This document shows, in pieces, positions 1 through 9,294 of a stretch of DNA of 35,523 nt; position 1 is the first letter of the stretch, and each line of letters starts with the position of its first letter. Source of the stretch: an uncultured Clostridia bacterium (GTDB lineage: Bacteria; Bacillota; Clostridia; Oscillospirales; Oscillospiraceae); the NCBI GenBank assembly GCA_946620645.1, contig CAMONN010000006.1, positions 1 to 35,523 on the forward strand, given 5' to 3'. The translations under genes and the position numbers were made by a program. The notes beneath the pieces were generated by a model. It was given only the letters and a program-made list of their open reading frames with translations, made no database searches and was not told the DNA's origin.

Positions 1-53
1 GAGTGGACACTAGAACCTGAATCTAGCGAGTCTGCCAATTCCACCACTCGCGC
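1..53 (-). tRNA. tRNA-Leu (anticodon CAG), 5' part only; 3' part lies outside the window
   Basis: Reverse complement GCGCGAGTGGTGGAATTGGCAGACTCGCTAGATTCAGGTTCTAGTGTCC: Leu-type D-arm (GTGGAATTGGCAGAC) and anticodon stem CTAGA/TCTAG with loop TTCAGGT. Confidence 0.88.
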
Positions 54-72
54 ATTTCTGAAGTGCTTTGCA

Positions 73-101
73 ATAATAGCACGCGGATGATCCTTTGTCA
101 A
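73..101 (-). promoter_or_regulatory. sigma70-type promoter for tRNA-Leu
   Basis: Minus strand TTGACA-N17-TATTAT just upstream of the tRNA 5' end. Confidence 0.75.
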
Positions 102-146
102 GATTTTTGTTTGAAGAAAAAATGATTTTGGAGGCCGGGGAAAGCA

Positions 147-175
147 TTGACGAACGAGATGCGAAACGATATAAT
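147..175 (+). promoter_or_regulatory. sigma70-type promoter for mnmG
   Basis: TTGACG-N17-TATAAT, followed about 38 nt later by ATG at 213. Confidence 0.7.
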
Positions 176-212
176 TTCAGGCATATTTTTTGAAGGAACA
201 GACGGAATTATC

Positions 213-2147
213 ATGAGCACAGTACAATGTTTTGAAGCGGGCAGCTGCGATGTTGCCGTCATCGGTGCGGGGCATGCCGGGATTGAGGCGGCCCTGGCCG
301 CGGCGCGCCTTGGGATGGATACCATCTGCTTTACGGTAAACCTGGACAGCGTTGGGAACATGCCATGCAACCCCGCCATCGGTGGAACAGGTAAGGGACA
401 TCTTGTAAGAGAACTGGATGCCCTTGGCGGAGAGATGGCCAAGGCCGCGGACAGAGCCTGCATCCAGTACCGCATGCTGAACCAGGGAAAGGGCCCGGCG
501 GTGCACTCCCTGAGGGCGCAGGCGGACCGCCGCCGCTACCAGGAAATCATGAAGCACACCCTGGAGCTTCAGGAGAACCTGCGCGTCAAACAGGCGGAGG
601 TGATCTCCGTCGAGGTGAAGTATCCCGAAAGTGCGGATCCGGTCATGAGCGGGGAAGAGGGTCTTCCCGCCGTGAGCAGCGTGACCACCGCAACCGGCGC
701 ACGGTATGCCTGCCGTGCGGTTGTTGTGGCCACGGGGACATATCTGGATTCCCGGATCATCATCGGGGAGCTGTTGCGGCCTTCGGGACCCGACGGCCTG
801 GCTCCGGCGATCCCGCTCTCGTCCTGCCTGACAGAGCTTGGCCTGCCGCTTAGACGGTTTAAGACGGGTACACCGCCGCGGATCCTTGCCAGGACTGTGG
901 ACTTCTCCAAAATGGAAGTCCAGCCGGGTGATGCCTTCCCTGAAGCCTTTTCTTTTCAGACGCTTACGCCGCCGGAAAACTCCGCGGTCTGCTATCTGAC
1001 TTACACCAATGCCGAAACTCACCGGATTATCCGGGAGCACCTGGACCGCAGCCCAATTTACGCCGGCGTGATCGAGGGGGTGGGGCCCAGGTACTGCCCC
1101 AGTATCGAGACCAAGGTCATGACCTTCCCGGATAAGCCGCGCCACCAGCTTTTTCTGGAGCCCATGGGTCTGAACACCGAGGAACTCTACCTCCAGGGCT
1201 TTTCCTCCTCCATGCCGGAGGAGGTTCAGCTGCAGATGCTCCATACCATTCCGGGGCTGGAGCAGGCGGAGATGACCCGGCCGGCCTACGCCATAGAGTA
1301 TGACTGCGTGGATCCCACTGCGCTGCGTCCCACCCTTGAAGTCAAACAGATTTCCGGCCTCTACGGCGCCGGGCAGTTTAACGGCTCTTCCGGATATGAA
1401 GAGGCGGCGGTTCAGGGTTTTGTCGCGGGGGTGAATGCCGCCCGGAAGCTGAAAGGGGAGACGCCCTTTATTCTTCGGCGGGACCAGGGCTATATCGGCG
1501 CCCTCATCGATGACCTGGTTACCAAGGGTACCAATGAACCCTACCGCATGATGACCTCCCGCAGTGAATACCGCCTTCTGCACAGGCAGGACAACGCGGA
1601 TGAGCGCCTGACAGCTGTCGGGCATGACCTTGGGCTGGTTCCGGACGAGCGCCTTGCGGCCGTCCGGGACAAGTATCAGGCTGTATCCGATGAGCTGGAC
1701 CGTTTGGAGCATACGCATCTTGCACCCAGTCCCGCACTGAATGAACTCCTTGCATCTGTGGGGACAGCCCCGGTCACCACCGGCAGTTCCCTTGCCGATC
1801 TCATCCGGCGGCCCCAGATTTCCTATGAGGCTCTTGCCGCCTTTGACCCGGACCGCCCGGCGCTTCCGCTTCCCGTAACCCGCCAGGTGGAAATCCGTCT
1901 CCGCTATGACGGCTATATTCGCCGTCAGCTGAAGCAGGTGGAGGAATTTCAGAAGATGGAAAGCCGCCCTCTGCCCCAAAACCTGGACTATGACGCCATC
2001 GGGGGCCTTCGCCTTGAGGCGAGGGAAAAGCTGAAGAGGATCCGGCCTCTGAACTTCGGACAGGCCAGCCGGATTTCCGGAGTCTCTCCGGCGGATGTCG
2101 CTGTTCTTATGATCGCCCTTTCACAGCCCGGGAAGGAAACCCCATGA
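213..2147 (+). CDS. mnmG: tRNA uridine-5-carboxymethylaminomethyl(34) synthesis enzyme MnmG (GidA)
   Basis: [24 protein letters not shown] motif, [34 protein letters not shown] and [20 protein letters not shown] signatures. Start placed at ATG 213 (SD GAAGGA) because the TTG at 147 lies in the promoter -35. Confidence 0.95.
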   Translation: MSTVQCFEAGSCDVAVIGAGHAGIEAALAAARLGMDTICFTVNLDSVGNMPCNPAIGGTGKGHLVRELDALGGEMAKAADRACIQYRMLNQGKGPAVHSLRAQADRRRYQEIMKHTLELQENLRVKQAEVISVEVKYPESADPVMSGEEGLPAVSSVTTATGARYACRAVVVATGTYLDSRIIIGELLRPSGPDGLAPAIPLSSCLTELGLPLRRFKTGTPPRILARTVDFSKMEVQPGDAFPEAFSFQTLTPPENSAVCYLTYTNAETHRIIREHLDRSPIYAGVIEGVGPRYCPSIETKVMTFPDKPRHQLFLEPMGLNTEELYLQGFSSSMPEEVQLQMLHTIPGLEQAEMTRPAYAIEYDCVDPTALRPTLEVKQISGLYGAGQFNGSSGYEEAAVQGFVAGVNAARKLKGETPFILRRDQGYIGALIDDLVTKGTNEPYRMMTSRSEYRLLHRQDNADERLTAVGHDLGLVPDERLAAVRDKYQAVSDELDRLEHTHLAPSPALNELLASVGTAPVTTGSSLADLIRRPQISYEALAAFDPDRPALPLPVTRQVEIRLRYDGYIRRQLKQVEEFQKMESRPLPQNLDYDAIGGLRLEAREKLKRIRPLNFGQASRISGVSPADVAVLMIALSQPGKETP

Positions 2148-3202
2148 CGCCCCGCATTGACATCGACGCTCTGCGGACGGCACTGTGTGAGCGGTTTCCC
2201 CAATGGACCGGATGGATCACCCGCGTGCCGGTGGAGGACGCGCCGACCCTCTGGCCGAGTGACAATGACGGGCGCACCATATTTTATAACCCCCGGCTCT
2301 TCGCCTATGCCACAGATGAGGCCCGGGCCTTTTACCTTGCGCAGCAGCTTCTTCATCTGCGCTTCAGCCATGCAGCCCGGGGCCTTGGCCGCAACCGCGC
2401 GGCATGGAAGCGTGCCACGGATGCCGTGGTGAACCGCCTTCTGCAGGAAGACGGCTTCCCTCTTCCGATGGATGCGCTGCTGATCCCGGCATCGGAGGGG
2501 AAAAGCGCGGAGGAACTGTATGAGGTGCTTGTGGCGACTATGGAGCCGAATCTTCCGCCCGCACCGGAGCCGGAGTCCGGAGAGCGGGTCTCTGATCCGA
2601 ATCCCGGAAAGTCCAAGGCGGGGAAGACCTCGGACGGCGGGAGCCGGGGCATTGACGATCCCGGGCTGGCCCAGGCGGTGCAGGGCCTCTCTCAGCTGCT
2701 GGAACCCAGTTTCCAGCTGGACTTTGACTGGTTTCCGGGGAATACGGTCCGTGACGGCGTCCTGCCCTGGCAGTTTCGTGCTGTTCCGGTGGCCCATGCC
2801 GAGATTCTTCTGGACACCAGCGCCTCTGTGGACACTGACCTCCTGCGGGCTTTCGTCCGTGCGGTCAAGGCCCTCTTTGCCGAGGACGCCGTGATTCGTG
2901 TCGGCTGCTTTGATACAAAATTTTACGGGTTTCACGAGGTCCGTACCGAGCATGATATCGATGCCCTTGATCTCCGGGGTGCGGGGGGTACCAACTTCAC
3001 CGCGGCAATCAGCGCTTTTACCGGCGATGCCGAGAACCAGATCATCTTTACGGACGGGTATGCCGAAATGCCGGAACAGCGCTGCGACTGTATCTGGGTT
3101 GTTTACGGCACCAATCCCATTCACCCCAACGGCGGACGGGTCCTGTATGCAAAACCGCCTGAGGCGAAGGATAAAGTTGAAATCAATTTCCTGATTACCT
3201 GA
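2144..3202 (+). CDS. VWA-like domain protein (DUF2201/ViaA-like)
   Basis: MIDAS-type motifs [20 protein letters not shown] and [13 protein letters not shown] overlap with mnmG stop; pairs with downstream AAA ATPase. Confidence 0.8.
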   Translation: MTPRIDIDALRTALCERFPQWTGWITRVPVEDAPTLWPSDNDGRTIFYNPRLFAYATDEARAFYLAQQLLHLRFSHAARGLGRNRAAWKRATDAVVNRLLQEDGFPLPMDALLIPASEGKSAEELYEVLVATMEPNLPPAPEPESGERVSDPNPGKSKAGKTSDGGSRGIDDPGLAQAVQGLSQLLEPSFQLDFDWFPGNTVRDGVLPWQFRAVPVAHAEILLDTSASVDTDLLRAFVRAVKALFAEDAVIRVGCFDTKFYGFHEVRTEHDIDALDLRGAGGTNFTAAISAFTGDAENQIIFTDGYAEMPEQRCDCIWVVYGTNPIHPNGGRVLYAKPPEAKDKVEINFLIT

Positions 3203-3234
3203 ATAACGCAATCCTTTATGCAAGGAGAGTCCCT

Positions 3235-4962
3235 ATGAAAGCTATTTTCCTGACCCCTGAACAGCTGTTCGGCTCCGCGGAGCGTCCGGACGCTGCCCTT
3301 CCGCTGTTTTCGGCGGTGGGCACCGTGGCGCCGCCGACGGACCTCGCCCTACTCACCATTGAGGATGACGGCTTCGCCTTCGAGCCGGGAGGGGGTATCA
3401 ACTGCTATCTTGCCCAGGACAGTGTCGCAGACCGCTTCGGACGCCTCAGCACCCCCGGAGTCTGCCCCTCCTGCGCGGTGCGTCCGGCGCTGCTTCTGGA
3501 GCCCGGAGAGGAGATGCTCCTCAAGAATCTCCGGACCGACGGCTCGGTTACGACCGCCGAATACGGCCTCTATCCTGCCGCCATCCTGGACCGGAGCCTC
3601 CGGGACCTGGCGGAGAAGAATCTGCGGGATCACAGTCTCTATGACACCGGGCGGCAGTACACCGTTCGCAACAAGCATCACCCGGTCTACCGTCTGGGGG
3701 CAAAGCTCTTGATCGTCCTTACGGTGGGATCCTGCGGTGCCAACGGCTTTCTGACCCTCTCTGACGGCACTGTGGTCTCCGAAGGGGAGCAGGTATTTCT
3801 GGAACTGCGCCCGGTGCGCTGGCTCTTTGATTCCCAAAGCCGTATTCTGATCAGTGTCCAGGCGCTCTTTGCAGGGCTCTCCCTCTCAGAGGCGGCCGCC
3901 TATCTCTCCAGTTCTTTTCTCCGTGAGCTTGCCCCCGGGCAGGAGTCCGCCATCCCGGAGGACGCCCCTTTCCGGCTGGTGCAGCATGACGAGCTCAGCC
4001 TGATCCGTGCGTATGTGGATGCCGATATTCCGGTTTTCCTCCACGGCCTTTCCGGCGACGGCAAGAGCGACCGTGTCCGGCAGATCGACCCTCAGGCCCT
4101 GGATATCGAGCTTGTGAATGAAACCCCCGAGACCATTAACGGCCGCGCGGTATACAATGAGGCCAAGGATGAGATTATCGACATCAAGCCCGCCTGGCTG
4201 ATTCGCCTGGAGCGCCTCTGTAAGGACGGAGAGCAGCACATTCTCTTCTTCGATGAGCTGACCAACGCCACCAAGCAGACCCAGTCCGTGATCTTCAAGA
4301 TCGTCCTGGAGCGCTTTGTAAACAACCGCTGGCCCCTGCCCGCCTCCGCCCGCATTGTCGCCGCCGGCAACGACAGGAGTGAATCCAGTGCCTCCCACGA
4401 CCTGGCGGAGCCGCTCTTCGGCCGCTTTGCCCACATCTATATCCACACAACGGTGGAAAACTGGATGCCCTGGGCCGTCCGCAGCCGTATCAATCCCTTC
4501 GTCATGGAGTTTCTTGCCAACAACGACCTCTATCTCCGCACGCCCTATACCGGGACGGAGGGCCATGCCGATCCCCGGCGCTGGGAGATGGTCTCCCGTG
4601 CCCTGGACGCCTCAGGGAATGACTTTTCCCTCCTGGAGCCCATTGTCGGCCGGGATACCGCGGAGGCCTTTGTCAGTTTCTTCCGTGCCAGGCAGGAGCT
4701 TGCCTCCCTCGGCAGCTACACCGATGAGGAGCTCCGCCGCTTCAGCATTGCCCGCAAGTATCAGCTGGCGCAGCAGTGCCTGATTCTGGAAAAGAACGGG
4801 GAGGCCTGGGCGCTGGTCCGCCGGCTTGGCCCCGAGTATGAAGCCTGGTTCCGCTATATGGTGGAGCGGAAAAAGGGAATGACCGCGCCTGCTCCGGCGG
4901 AAGAGGCTCCGGATGCCGCCGAGGATGCGCTCTCAGAGCCTGACCACTGGGAAAACGCCTGA
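3235..4962 (+). CDS. MoxR-type AAA+ ATPase with a long N-terminal extension
   Basis: Walker A GLSGDGKS, Walker B HILFFDELTNA, sensor ARIVAAGNDRSE; adjacent to VWA protein; SD AAGGAGAG. Confidence 0.8.
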   Translation: MKAIFLTPEQLFGSAERPDAALPLFSAVGTVAPPTDLALLTIEDDGFAFEPGGGINCYLAQDSVADRFGRLSTPGVCPSCAVRPALLLEPGEEMLLKNLRTDGSVTTAEYGLYPAAILDRSLRDLAEKNLRDHSLYDTGRQYTVRNKHHPVYRLGAKLLIVLTVGSCGANGFLTLSDGTVVSEGEQVFLELRPVRWLFDSQSRILISVQALFAGLSLSEAAAYLSSSFLRELAPGQESAIPEDAPFRLVQHDELSLIRAYVDADIPVFLHGLSGDGKSDRVRQIDPQALDIELVNETPETINGRAVYNEAKDEIIDIKPAWLIRLERLCKDGEQHILFFDELTNATKQTQSVIFKIVLERFVNNRWPLPASARIVAAGNDRSESSASHDLAEPLFGRFAHIYIHTTVENWMPWAVRSRINPFVMEFLANNDLYLRTPYTGTEGHADPRRWEMVSRALDASGNDFSLLEPIVGRDTAEAFVSFFRARQELASLGSYTDEELRRFSIARKYQLAQQCLILEKNGEAWALVRRLGPEYEAWFRYMVERKKGMTAPAPAEEAPDAAEDALSEPDHWENA

Positions 4963-5270
4963 TGATTACGAAAGTCACTTTTTCCCAGGCCCACGACCTG
5001 CTTCAGCACGCGCCGGACGCCCTGATTCTGGATGTCCGCGAGGAGCCGGAGTATCTGACCGGCCACGCCGTTGATGCGCTGCTGCTTCCGGTGGATGAAA
5101 TCACTGCGGAGACCGCCGCGGAGCTGATTCCGAGTCTGCAGACTCCGGTCCTGGTGTACTGCAGGTCCGGGCGCCGCAGCCGCCGGGCCGCCCGCCTGCT
5201 GGATGCTCTCGGCTATGAGAATCTCTACGATATGGGAGGCCTGGTCGGCTGGCCCTACGGGCTGGAGTGA
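4962..5270 (+). CDS. rhodanese-like domain protein
   Basis: LILDVREEPEYLTGHA and active-site loop VLVYCRSGRRSRRAA; ATGA overlap with previous gene. Confidence 0.88.
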   Translation: MITKVTFSQAHDLLQHAPDALILDVREEPEYLTGHAVDALLLPVDEITAETAAELIPSLQTPVLVYCRSGRRSRRAARLLDALGYENLYDMGGLVGWPYGLE

Positions 5271-5369
5271 GCTTTTCACACCCAGCATTTACAGTTTGTT
5301 TACCCAAAATCCACCCCGGGGATTATAATTAATTTGATGAAATGTTTGCCTGAACAGGAGGACACGGAC

Positions 5370-6053
5370 ATGAGTAAACGCGCACTGGTCGTCGAGGACG
5401 ATGCCAATATTGCGGAGCTTCTCCGCCTCTACCTTACCAAAGACGGGTTTGAAGTGATGATTGCCTCAGACGGCAATAAGGCGGAAGCGGATTTCGATCT
5501 TTTTCAGCCGGATGTTATGCTGCTGGACATCATGCTGCCCGGGAAGGACGGCTGGCAGGTCTGCCGGAGCATTCGGGCAAAGTCTTCCACGCCCATCATC
5601 ATGCTGACGGCCAAGGGCGAGACGAATGATAAGGTCCAGGGCCTTGAAATGGGTGCGGACGACTATGTCACCAAGCCCTTCGAGGTGAAGGAACTGCTGG
5701 CGCGGGTCCATGCGGTCATCCGCCGTACCGACCACGTCGGCCCGGCTGACAAGAAGCTGACTTTCGACAAGCTGGTGATCAATCTGGATTCCTATGAGCT
5801 GGTGGTGAACGGGAAGAAGGTTGACACTCCGCCCAAGGAGATGGAGCTCCTGTATCATCTGGCCTCTTCTCCCAACCGGGTGTTTACCCGCAACCAGCTT
5901 CTGGACGAGGTCTGGGGCTTTGATTACTTCGGGGACTCCCGGACCGTCGATGTCCATATCAAGCGCCTGCGTGAAAAGCTGGAAGGCGTTTCGGACCAGT
6001 GGAACCTGAAAACCGTCTGGGGTGTTGGGTACAAGTTCGAAGTAACGGAGTAA
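5370..6053 (+). CDS. OmpR/PhoB-family response regulator (orphan, no adjacent kinase)
   Basis: Receiver VVEDDANIAELL...DVMLLDIMLPGKDGW...IIMLTAK...GADDYVTKPF plus winged helix DVHIKRLREKLE...VWGVGYKFE; AGGAGG before ATG 5370. Confidence 0.92.
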   Translation: MSKRALVVEDDANIAELLRLYLTKDGFEVMIASDGNKAEADFDLFQPDVMLLDIMLPGKDGWQVCRSIRAKSSTPIIMLTAKGETNDKVQGLEMGADDYVTKPFEVKELLARVHAVIRRTDHVGPADKKLTFDKLVINLDSYELVVNGKKVDTPPKEMELLYHLASSPNRVFTRNQLLDEVWGFDYFGDSRTVDVHIKRLREKLEGVSDQWNLKTVWGVGYKFEVTE

Positions 6054-6090
6054 TGCGCCGGAGGGGCCAGCCCTCCCGAAGACAATAAAA

Positions 6091-6161
6091 CCTCTCAAAG
6101 TGCGGAAGCAACCCGGCCGAAGCAAGCCGCTGTGCTTTCCTGACTTTGAGAGGGGTTTTTT
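6091..6161 (+). terminator. intrinsic terminator after response regulator
   Basis: CCTCTCAAAGT (6091-6101) pairs with ACTTTGAGAGG (6143-6153), followed by GGTTTTTT; unusually long 41-nt loop. Confidence 0.65.
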
Positions 6162-6220
6162 ATGCAAATGCCGGCGATGGCGGAATCGTGCCGTGTTTTA
6201 ACCGGTCAGGGGGTAAAGGA

Positions 6221-6712
6221 ATGATTTTTCGGGAGATTCAATCGGAAGAGACGGAGCAGGCGATCTGCATTGAGGAAATCTGCTTTCCGCCCAATGAGGC
6301 CTGTTCGCCAAAGTCCATGCGGGAGCGGGTCATGGCGGCGCCGGAGTTCTTCCTGGTTGCTGTTGATGAAAACACCGGCAGGATCGCAGGCTTCCTGAAC
6401 GGTCTTGCAACGGATGAGACGCAGTTTCGGGACGCCTTTTTCACGGACGTCCGTCTGCATGATCCTCACGGCAAATCCGTCATGCTCCTTGGCCTTGACG
6501 TTCTGCCGGAATACCGCGGGAAGGGCCTTGCCTCAGAAATCGTGAGGCAGTACGCTGAGCGGGAGCGAAGCCGGGGACGTCAGGCGCTGATTCTGACCTG
6601 CCTGGAGGAAAAGGTTCCGATGTATCTTCATATGGGTTTTACGGATAACGGCATTGCAAATTCTGCCTGGGGCGGCGAGGAATGGCATGAGATGATCATG
6701 CCCCTGGAATGA
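6221..6712 (+). CDS. GNAT family N-acetyltransferase
   Basis: GLDVLPEYRGKGLASEIVRQYAERERSRG acetyl-CoA binding motif; start at ATG 6221 (upstream in-frame part of the ORF overlaps the terminator). Confidence 0.88.
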   Translation: MIFREIQSEETEQAICIEEICFPPNEACSPKSMRERVMAAPEFFLVAVDENTGRIAGFLNGLATDETQFRDAFFTDVRLHDPHGKSVMLLGLDVLPEYRGKGLASEIVRQYAERERSRGRQALILTCLEEKVPMYLHMGFTDNGIANSAWGGEEWHEMIMPLE

Positions 6713-6735
6713 AGCGGGGGCGGACAGAAACTGCC

Positions 6736-7494
6736 ATGCTGAGAATTCTTCCCGTTGCCAGCGGGTCAACCGGCAACTGCATGCTGCTGGAGATTGACGG
6801 CCGGCGTATCCTGATTGATCTGGGTGTACCGGCGTCCATGCTGCTCTCTGCGCTGGCCGCAAACGGCTGCACCTGGGACGATATCGATCTCGTCCTCGTT
6901 ACGCATACCCACTCCGACCATGTGAAGGGACTGAATGTCTGCCTGAAGCGGATTGCGGCGCCGGTTTTCATGAGCCACACTTCAAAGGACACCCTGATGC
7001 TGGACCGGGCGACAGCGCTCAATTATGGGGCAAAAACAGAGATTCTTCCCGGACTGTGGGTGACGGCGATCCGCACCTCCCATGACTGCCCCGGCAGCGT
7101 CGGGTTCAAAATAGAAACCGGGAACACCCGCTTCGGATATATTACGGACCTTGGCGTGATCCCCGAGAGCACTATGGAGCTGCTCGCCGGTTCCGACTGC
7201 ATCGTCATCGAGTCCAACCATGATGAGGAAATGCTGCGCTACGGCCGGTATCCGGCGTTTCTGAAGCGGCGGATCCTGTCGGATCAGGGGCATCTGTCCA
7301 ATGATGCCTGCGCCCAGGCTGTTGCCCGGTTTGCGGATATGGGGACCGAGCACTTTTTCCTGGCCCATCTCAGTCAGGAAAACAACCGCCCGGAACTGGC
7401 GCTCAGTACGGCGCTGAAGGCGACGGCCGGGATGAATGTCCGGATCCATGTGCTTCCGCCCTTTGGCAGTGAGGCCATAGACATCGTGAAATGA
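6736..7494 (+). CDS. MBL-fold metallo-hydrolase, YycJ/WalJ-like
   Basis: MLRILPVASGSTGNCMLLE, LVTHTHSDHVKGL, ITDLGVIPESTMELLAGSDCIVIESNHD; start could alternatively be ATG 6709. Confidence 0.88.
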   Translation: MLRILPVASGSTGNCMLLEIDGRRILIDLGVPASMLLSALAANGCTWDDIDLVLVTHTHSDHVKGLNVCLKRIAAPVFMSHTSKDTLMLDRATALNYGAKTEILPGLWVTAIRTSHDCPGSVGFKIETGNTRFGYITDLGVIPESTMELLAGSDCIVIESNHDEEMLRYGRYPAFLKRRILSDQGHLSNDACAQAVARFADMGTEHFFLAHLSQENNRPELALSTALKATAGMNVRIHVLPPFGSEAIDIVK

Positions 7495-7496
7495 AA

Positions 7497-7541
7497 GGGA
7501 ACCGTACAGCGGCATGTGTTTATGCCTGCGGTACGGTTCCC
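7497..7541. terminator. convergent hairpin between MBL gene and thpR
   Basis: Perfect 11-bp inverted repeat GGGAACCGTAC (7497-7507) / GTACGGTTCCC (7531-7541); no strong T-tract. Confidence 0.5.
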
Positions 7542-8032
7542 AGTTCTGTATAGATCATTCCGTGTTTTCCGCGGTCCGAGCGCATCAGCGAAACATGGTC
7601 CACGGTCATGGATTCGGGCGGAATTGCGATTTCGGGGAATTTGCCCCTGCCGCTGTAGGAAGCCCTCCGGATCAGCGTGATGTGCGGGGAGAAGCGCTTC
7701 CGGTCAAAGGGAATTCCGGAGCCGGAGAGCGCGTGGCGGATTCGGCGCACCAGCGCCTCCAGCTCTCCGGAATCTGAAAGACCTGCCCACCAGAGGTCAC
7801 CAAAGCTCCCGAATCCTTCCAGGCCCAGTGAAAAGGGCTGGAAGGAAACAGCCTCAAGGGCCTGCATGACGTCGTCGGGGTCAGGGTATTCGCCGATAAA
7901 TGCAAGGGTGAGATGCAGATTATCCGGCGGAGTAAAGTTCCCGTGAACTCCCTGCCGGATCAGGCGGCGCTGAACCTCGTCTAAGGACGTCCTGATTCTG
8001 TCATTCAGCTGTATGGCAATGAACAGTCTCAT
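7520..8032 (-). CDS. thpR: RNA 2',3'-cyclic phosphodiesterase (2'-5' RNA ligase family)
   Basis: MRLFIAIQLND N-terminus, two HxT motifs (NLHLTLAFIG and FSPHITLIRR). Confidence 0.9.
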   Translation of the reverse strand: MRLFIAIQLNDRIRTSLDEVQRRLIRQGVHGNFTPPDNLHLTLAFIGEYPDPDDVMQALEAVSFQPFSLGLEGFGSFGDLWWAGLSDSGELEALVRRIRHALSGSGIPFDRKRFSPHITLIRRASYSGRGKFPEIAIPPESMTVDHVSLMRSDRGKHGMIYTELGTVPQA

Positions 8033-8053
8033 GGAATCAGGTTTTGCGGCTGA

Positions 8054-8449
8054 TTATACCTTTTCTTTTTCGCCGCGCCACTGGGCATAGGCTGCCAGTT
8101 CCGGTTCATTGATCATAAACGCGGCCACGAATACCGCCAGGTCATCCGCGTAGCCGGCAACCGGAATGTTGTCCGGAATCAGGTCCTTCCCCTTCAGAAG
8201 ATAGATGATGGCGGCCAATAAGGTCACAATCACCTTCGGGGAAACCACGGTGTATTCCTGGGTAATGTAGCTGCGAATCATGGAGATCATCAGCGGCACC
8301 TTTGAAAGAGCTTCTCCCGCCACGGGGACTTCCTTGACTTTCTCCTCAAACTGCTTGAGCAAGGCCTCAATCTTGCCGGGGTCTTTGATCAGTTCTTCTG
8401 CCTGGCCTGTCAGGCCGGCAATGGCTTCTTTCGCTTTTTCCAGGTCCAT
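8054..8449 (-). CDS. DUF1232 (YkvA-like) membrane protein
   Basis: VTLLAAIIYLLKGKDLIPDNIPVAGYADDLAVF matches the DUF1232 core. Confidence 0.82.
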   Translation of the reverse strand: MDLEKAKEAIAGLTGQAEELIKDPGKIEALLKQFEEKVKEVPVAGEALSKVPLMISMIRSYITQEYTVVSPKVIVTLLAAIIYLLKGKDLIPDNIPVAGYADDLAVFVAAFMINEPELAAYAQWRGEKEKV

Positions 8450-8478
8450 GTTGCGTTCTCCTCTCGTAATGTAATGAT

Positions 8479-8709
8479 TTAATATATCGTCTGCAGATTG
8501 CTGATATCGACGCCGTATTGCGCTCCAAACTCCTTCAGATCTCCGCTTCCGCGAATGACCATCACCTCATGAACCTTGCCGGTTTCGCGGTTTCTGAAGC
8601 AGGCCGTTTTTTCACCGGTGCAGATTGAAGAGCGGATGACAGGCTCATACTGCTCCGCCGGAAACAGGGAAGAAGCGGGGGCTGCGTTTCTCTTTTTGAA
8701 GAGGCTCAC
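8479..8709 (-). CDS. small conserved-looking protein of unknown function (76 aa, GTG start)
   Basis: GTG at 8709 with SD AGGAG; promoter upstream; compact CTGEKTACFRNRETGKVHEVMVIRG motif. Confidence 0.6.
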   Translation of the reverse strand: MSLFKKRNAAPASSLFPAEQYEPVIRSSICTGEKTACFRNRETGKVHEVMVIRGSGDLKEFGAQYGVDISNLQTIY

Positions 8710-8801
8710 GGGTTGCTCCTTTCAACCGGTCAGGGAAGCTTCGGCAAACCCGGACCGCATCCCGGTTTGAAAGCCGGTCAGTGTAAACTGTCTGCGGAAT
8801 C

Positions 8802-8830
8802 ATTATGCCACAGGTGAACTGAAAAATCAA
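8802..8830 (-). promoter_or_regulatory. sigma70-type promoter for the 8709-8054 gene pair
   Basis: Minus strand TTGATT-N17-CATAAT. Confidence 0.55.
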
Positions 8831-8835
8831 TAAAG

Positions 8836-8870
8836 CACCGCTGCCGGACCATGACGGCAGCGGTGTTTTT
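8836..8870. terminator. intrinsic terminator ending the hypA operon
   Basis: CACCGCTGCCG-GACCATGA-CGGCAGCGGTG hairpin; T-rich tract follows in both orientations. Confidence 0.75.
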
Positions 8871-8916
8871 GCAGGCGGGATTCCGGCTGTGCGGCGGGCA
8901 GCGGTGCCGGCTGCCT

Positions 8917-9294
8917 TCAGTCGGCGCCGCTGCTGGATTCTTCATCCTCCGGATCCGGAACAACAATTTCCTTGACGGTAAAATCCTTGCCGCTGAGCAC
9001 GGTTTTTTCAAAGCTGCCGCAGTTGGGGCAGAATCCCTTGTATTCGATGACGTTGAAGATCTCGTCACAGGCATCACATTCCGCAAGCCCCGGTATGATG
9101 TGAATGTTCAGCCGGGTACCCTCCAGCATGCTGCCCTTTGTTGCCACGGGATAAAGCTCCTGAAGATATTCCGGGATGACCAGCGACAGCTCCCCGCAAT
9201 CCACGGTAACTTCACGGACAACCGGAATGTGGTGCTCCGCTGCGAAAGCGTCTACCGTCCGGACCAGCTGACGGAGGAGGCCGATCTCATGCAT
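8917..9294 (-). CDS. hypA: HypA-family nickel metallochaperone
   Basis: N-terminal MHE, CDAC...CPNC zinc site, VTVDCGELSLVIPEYL. MHE start at 9294 with SD GGAGG and overlap with upstream stop. Confidence 0.85.
   Translation of the reverse strand: MHEIGLLRQLVRTVDAFAAEHHIPVVREVTVDCGELSLVIPEYLQELYPVATKGSMLEGTRLNIHIIPGLAECDACDEIFNVIEYKGFCPNCGSFEKTVLSGKDFTVKEIVVPDPEDEESSSGAD

Noticed and set aside
147-212. N-terminal extension of mnmG from the TTG at 147
   Set aside because: The TTG is part of the -35 box (TTGACG-N17-TATAAT); ATG 213 with an SD fits MnmG better.
177-1979. 600-aa minus-strand ORF antisense to mnmG
   Set aside because: Shadow ORF from GC-rich codon bias; translation has no recognisable motif while the plus strand is clearly MnmG.
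6091-6161. Riboswitch before the GNAT gene
   Set aside because: No conserved aptamer sequence recognised; reported only as an unusual terminator.
8917-9294. Reading HypA as evidence of a hydrogenase locus here
   Set aside because: No hydrogenase subunit or other hyp gene is encoded in the window.
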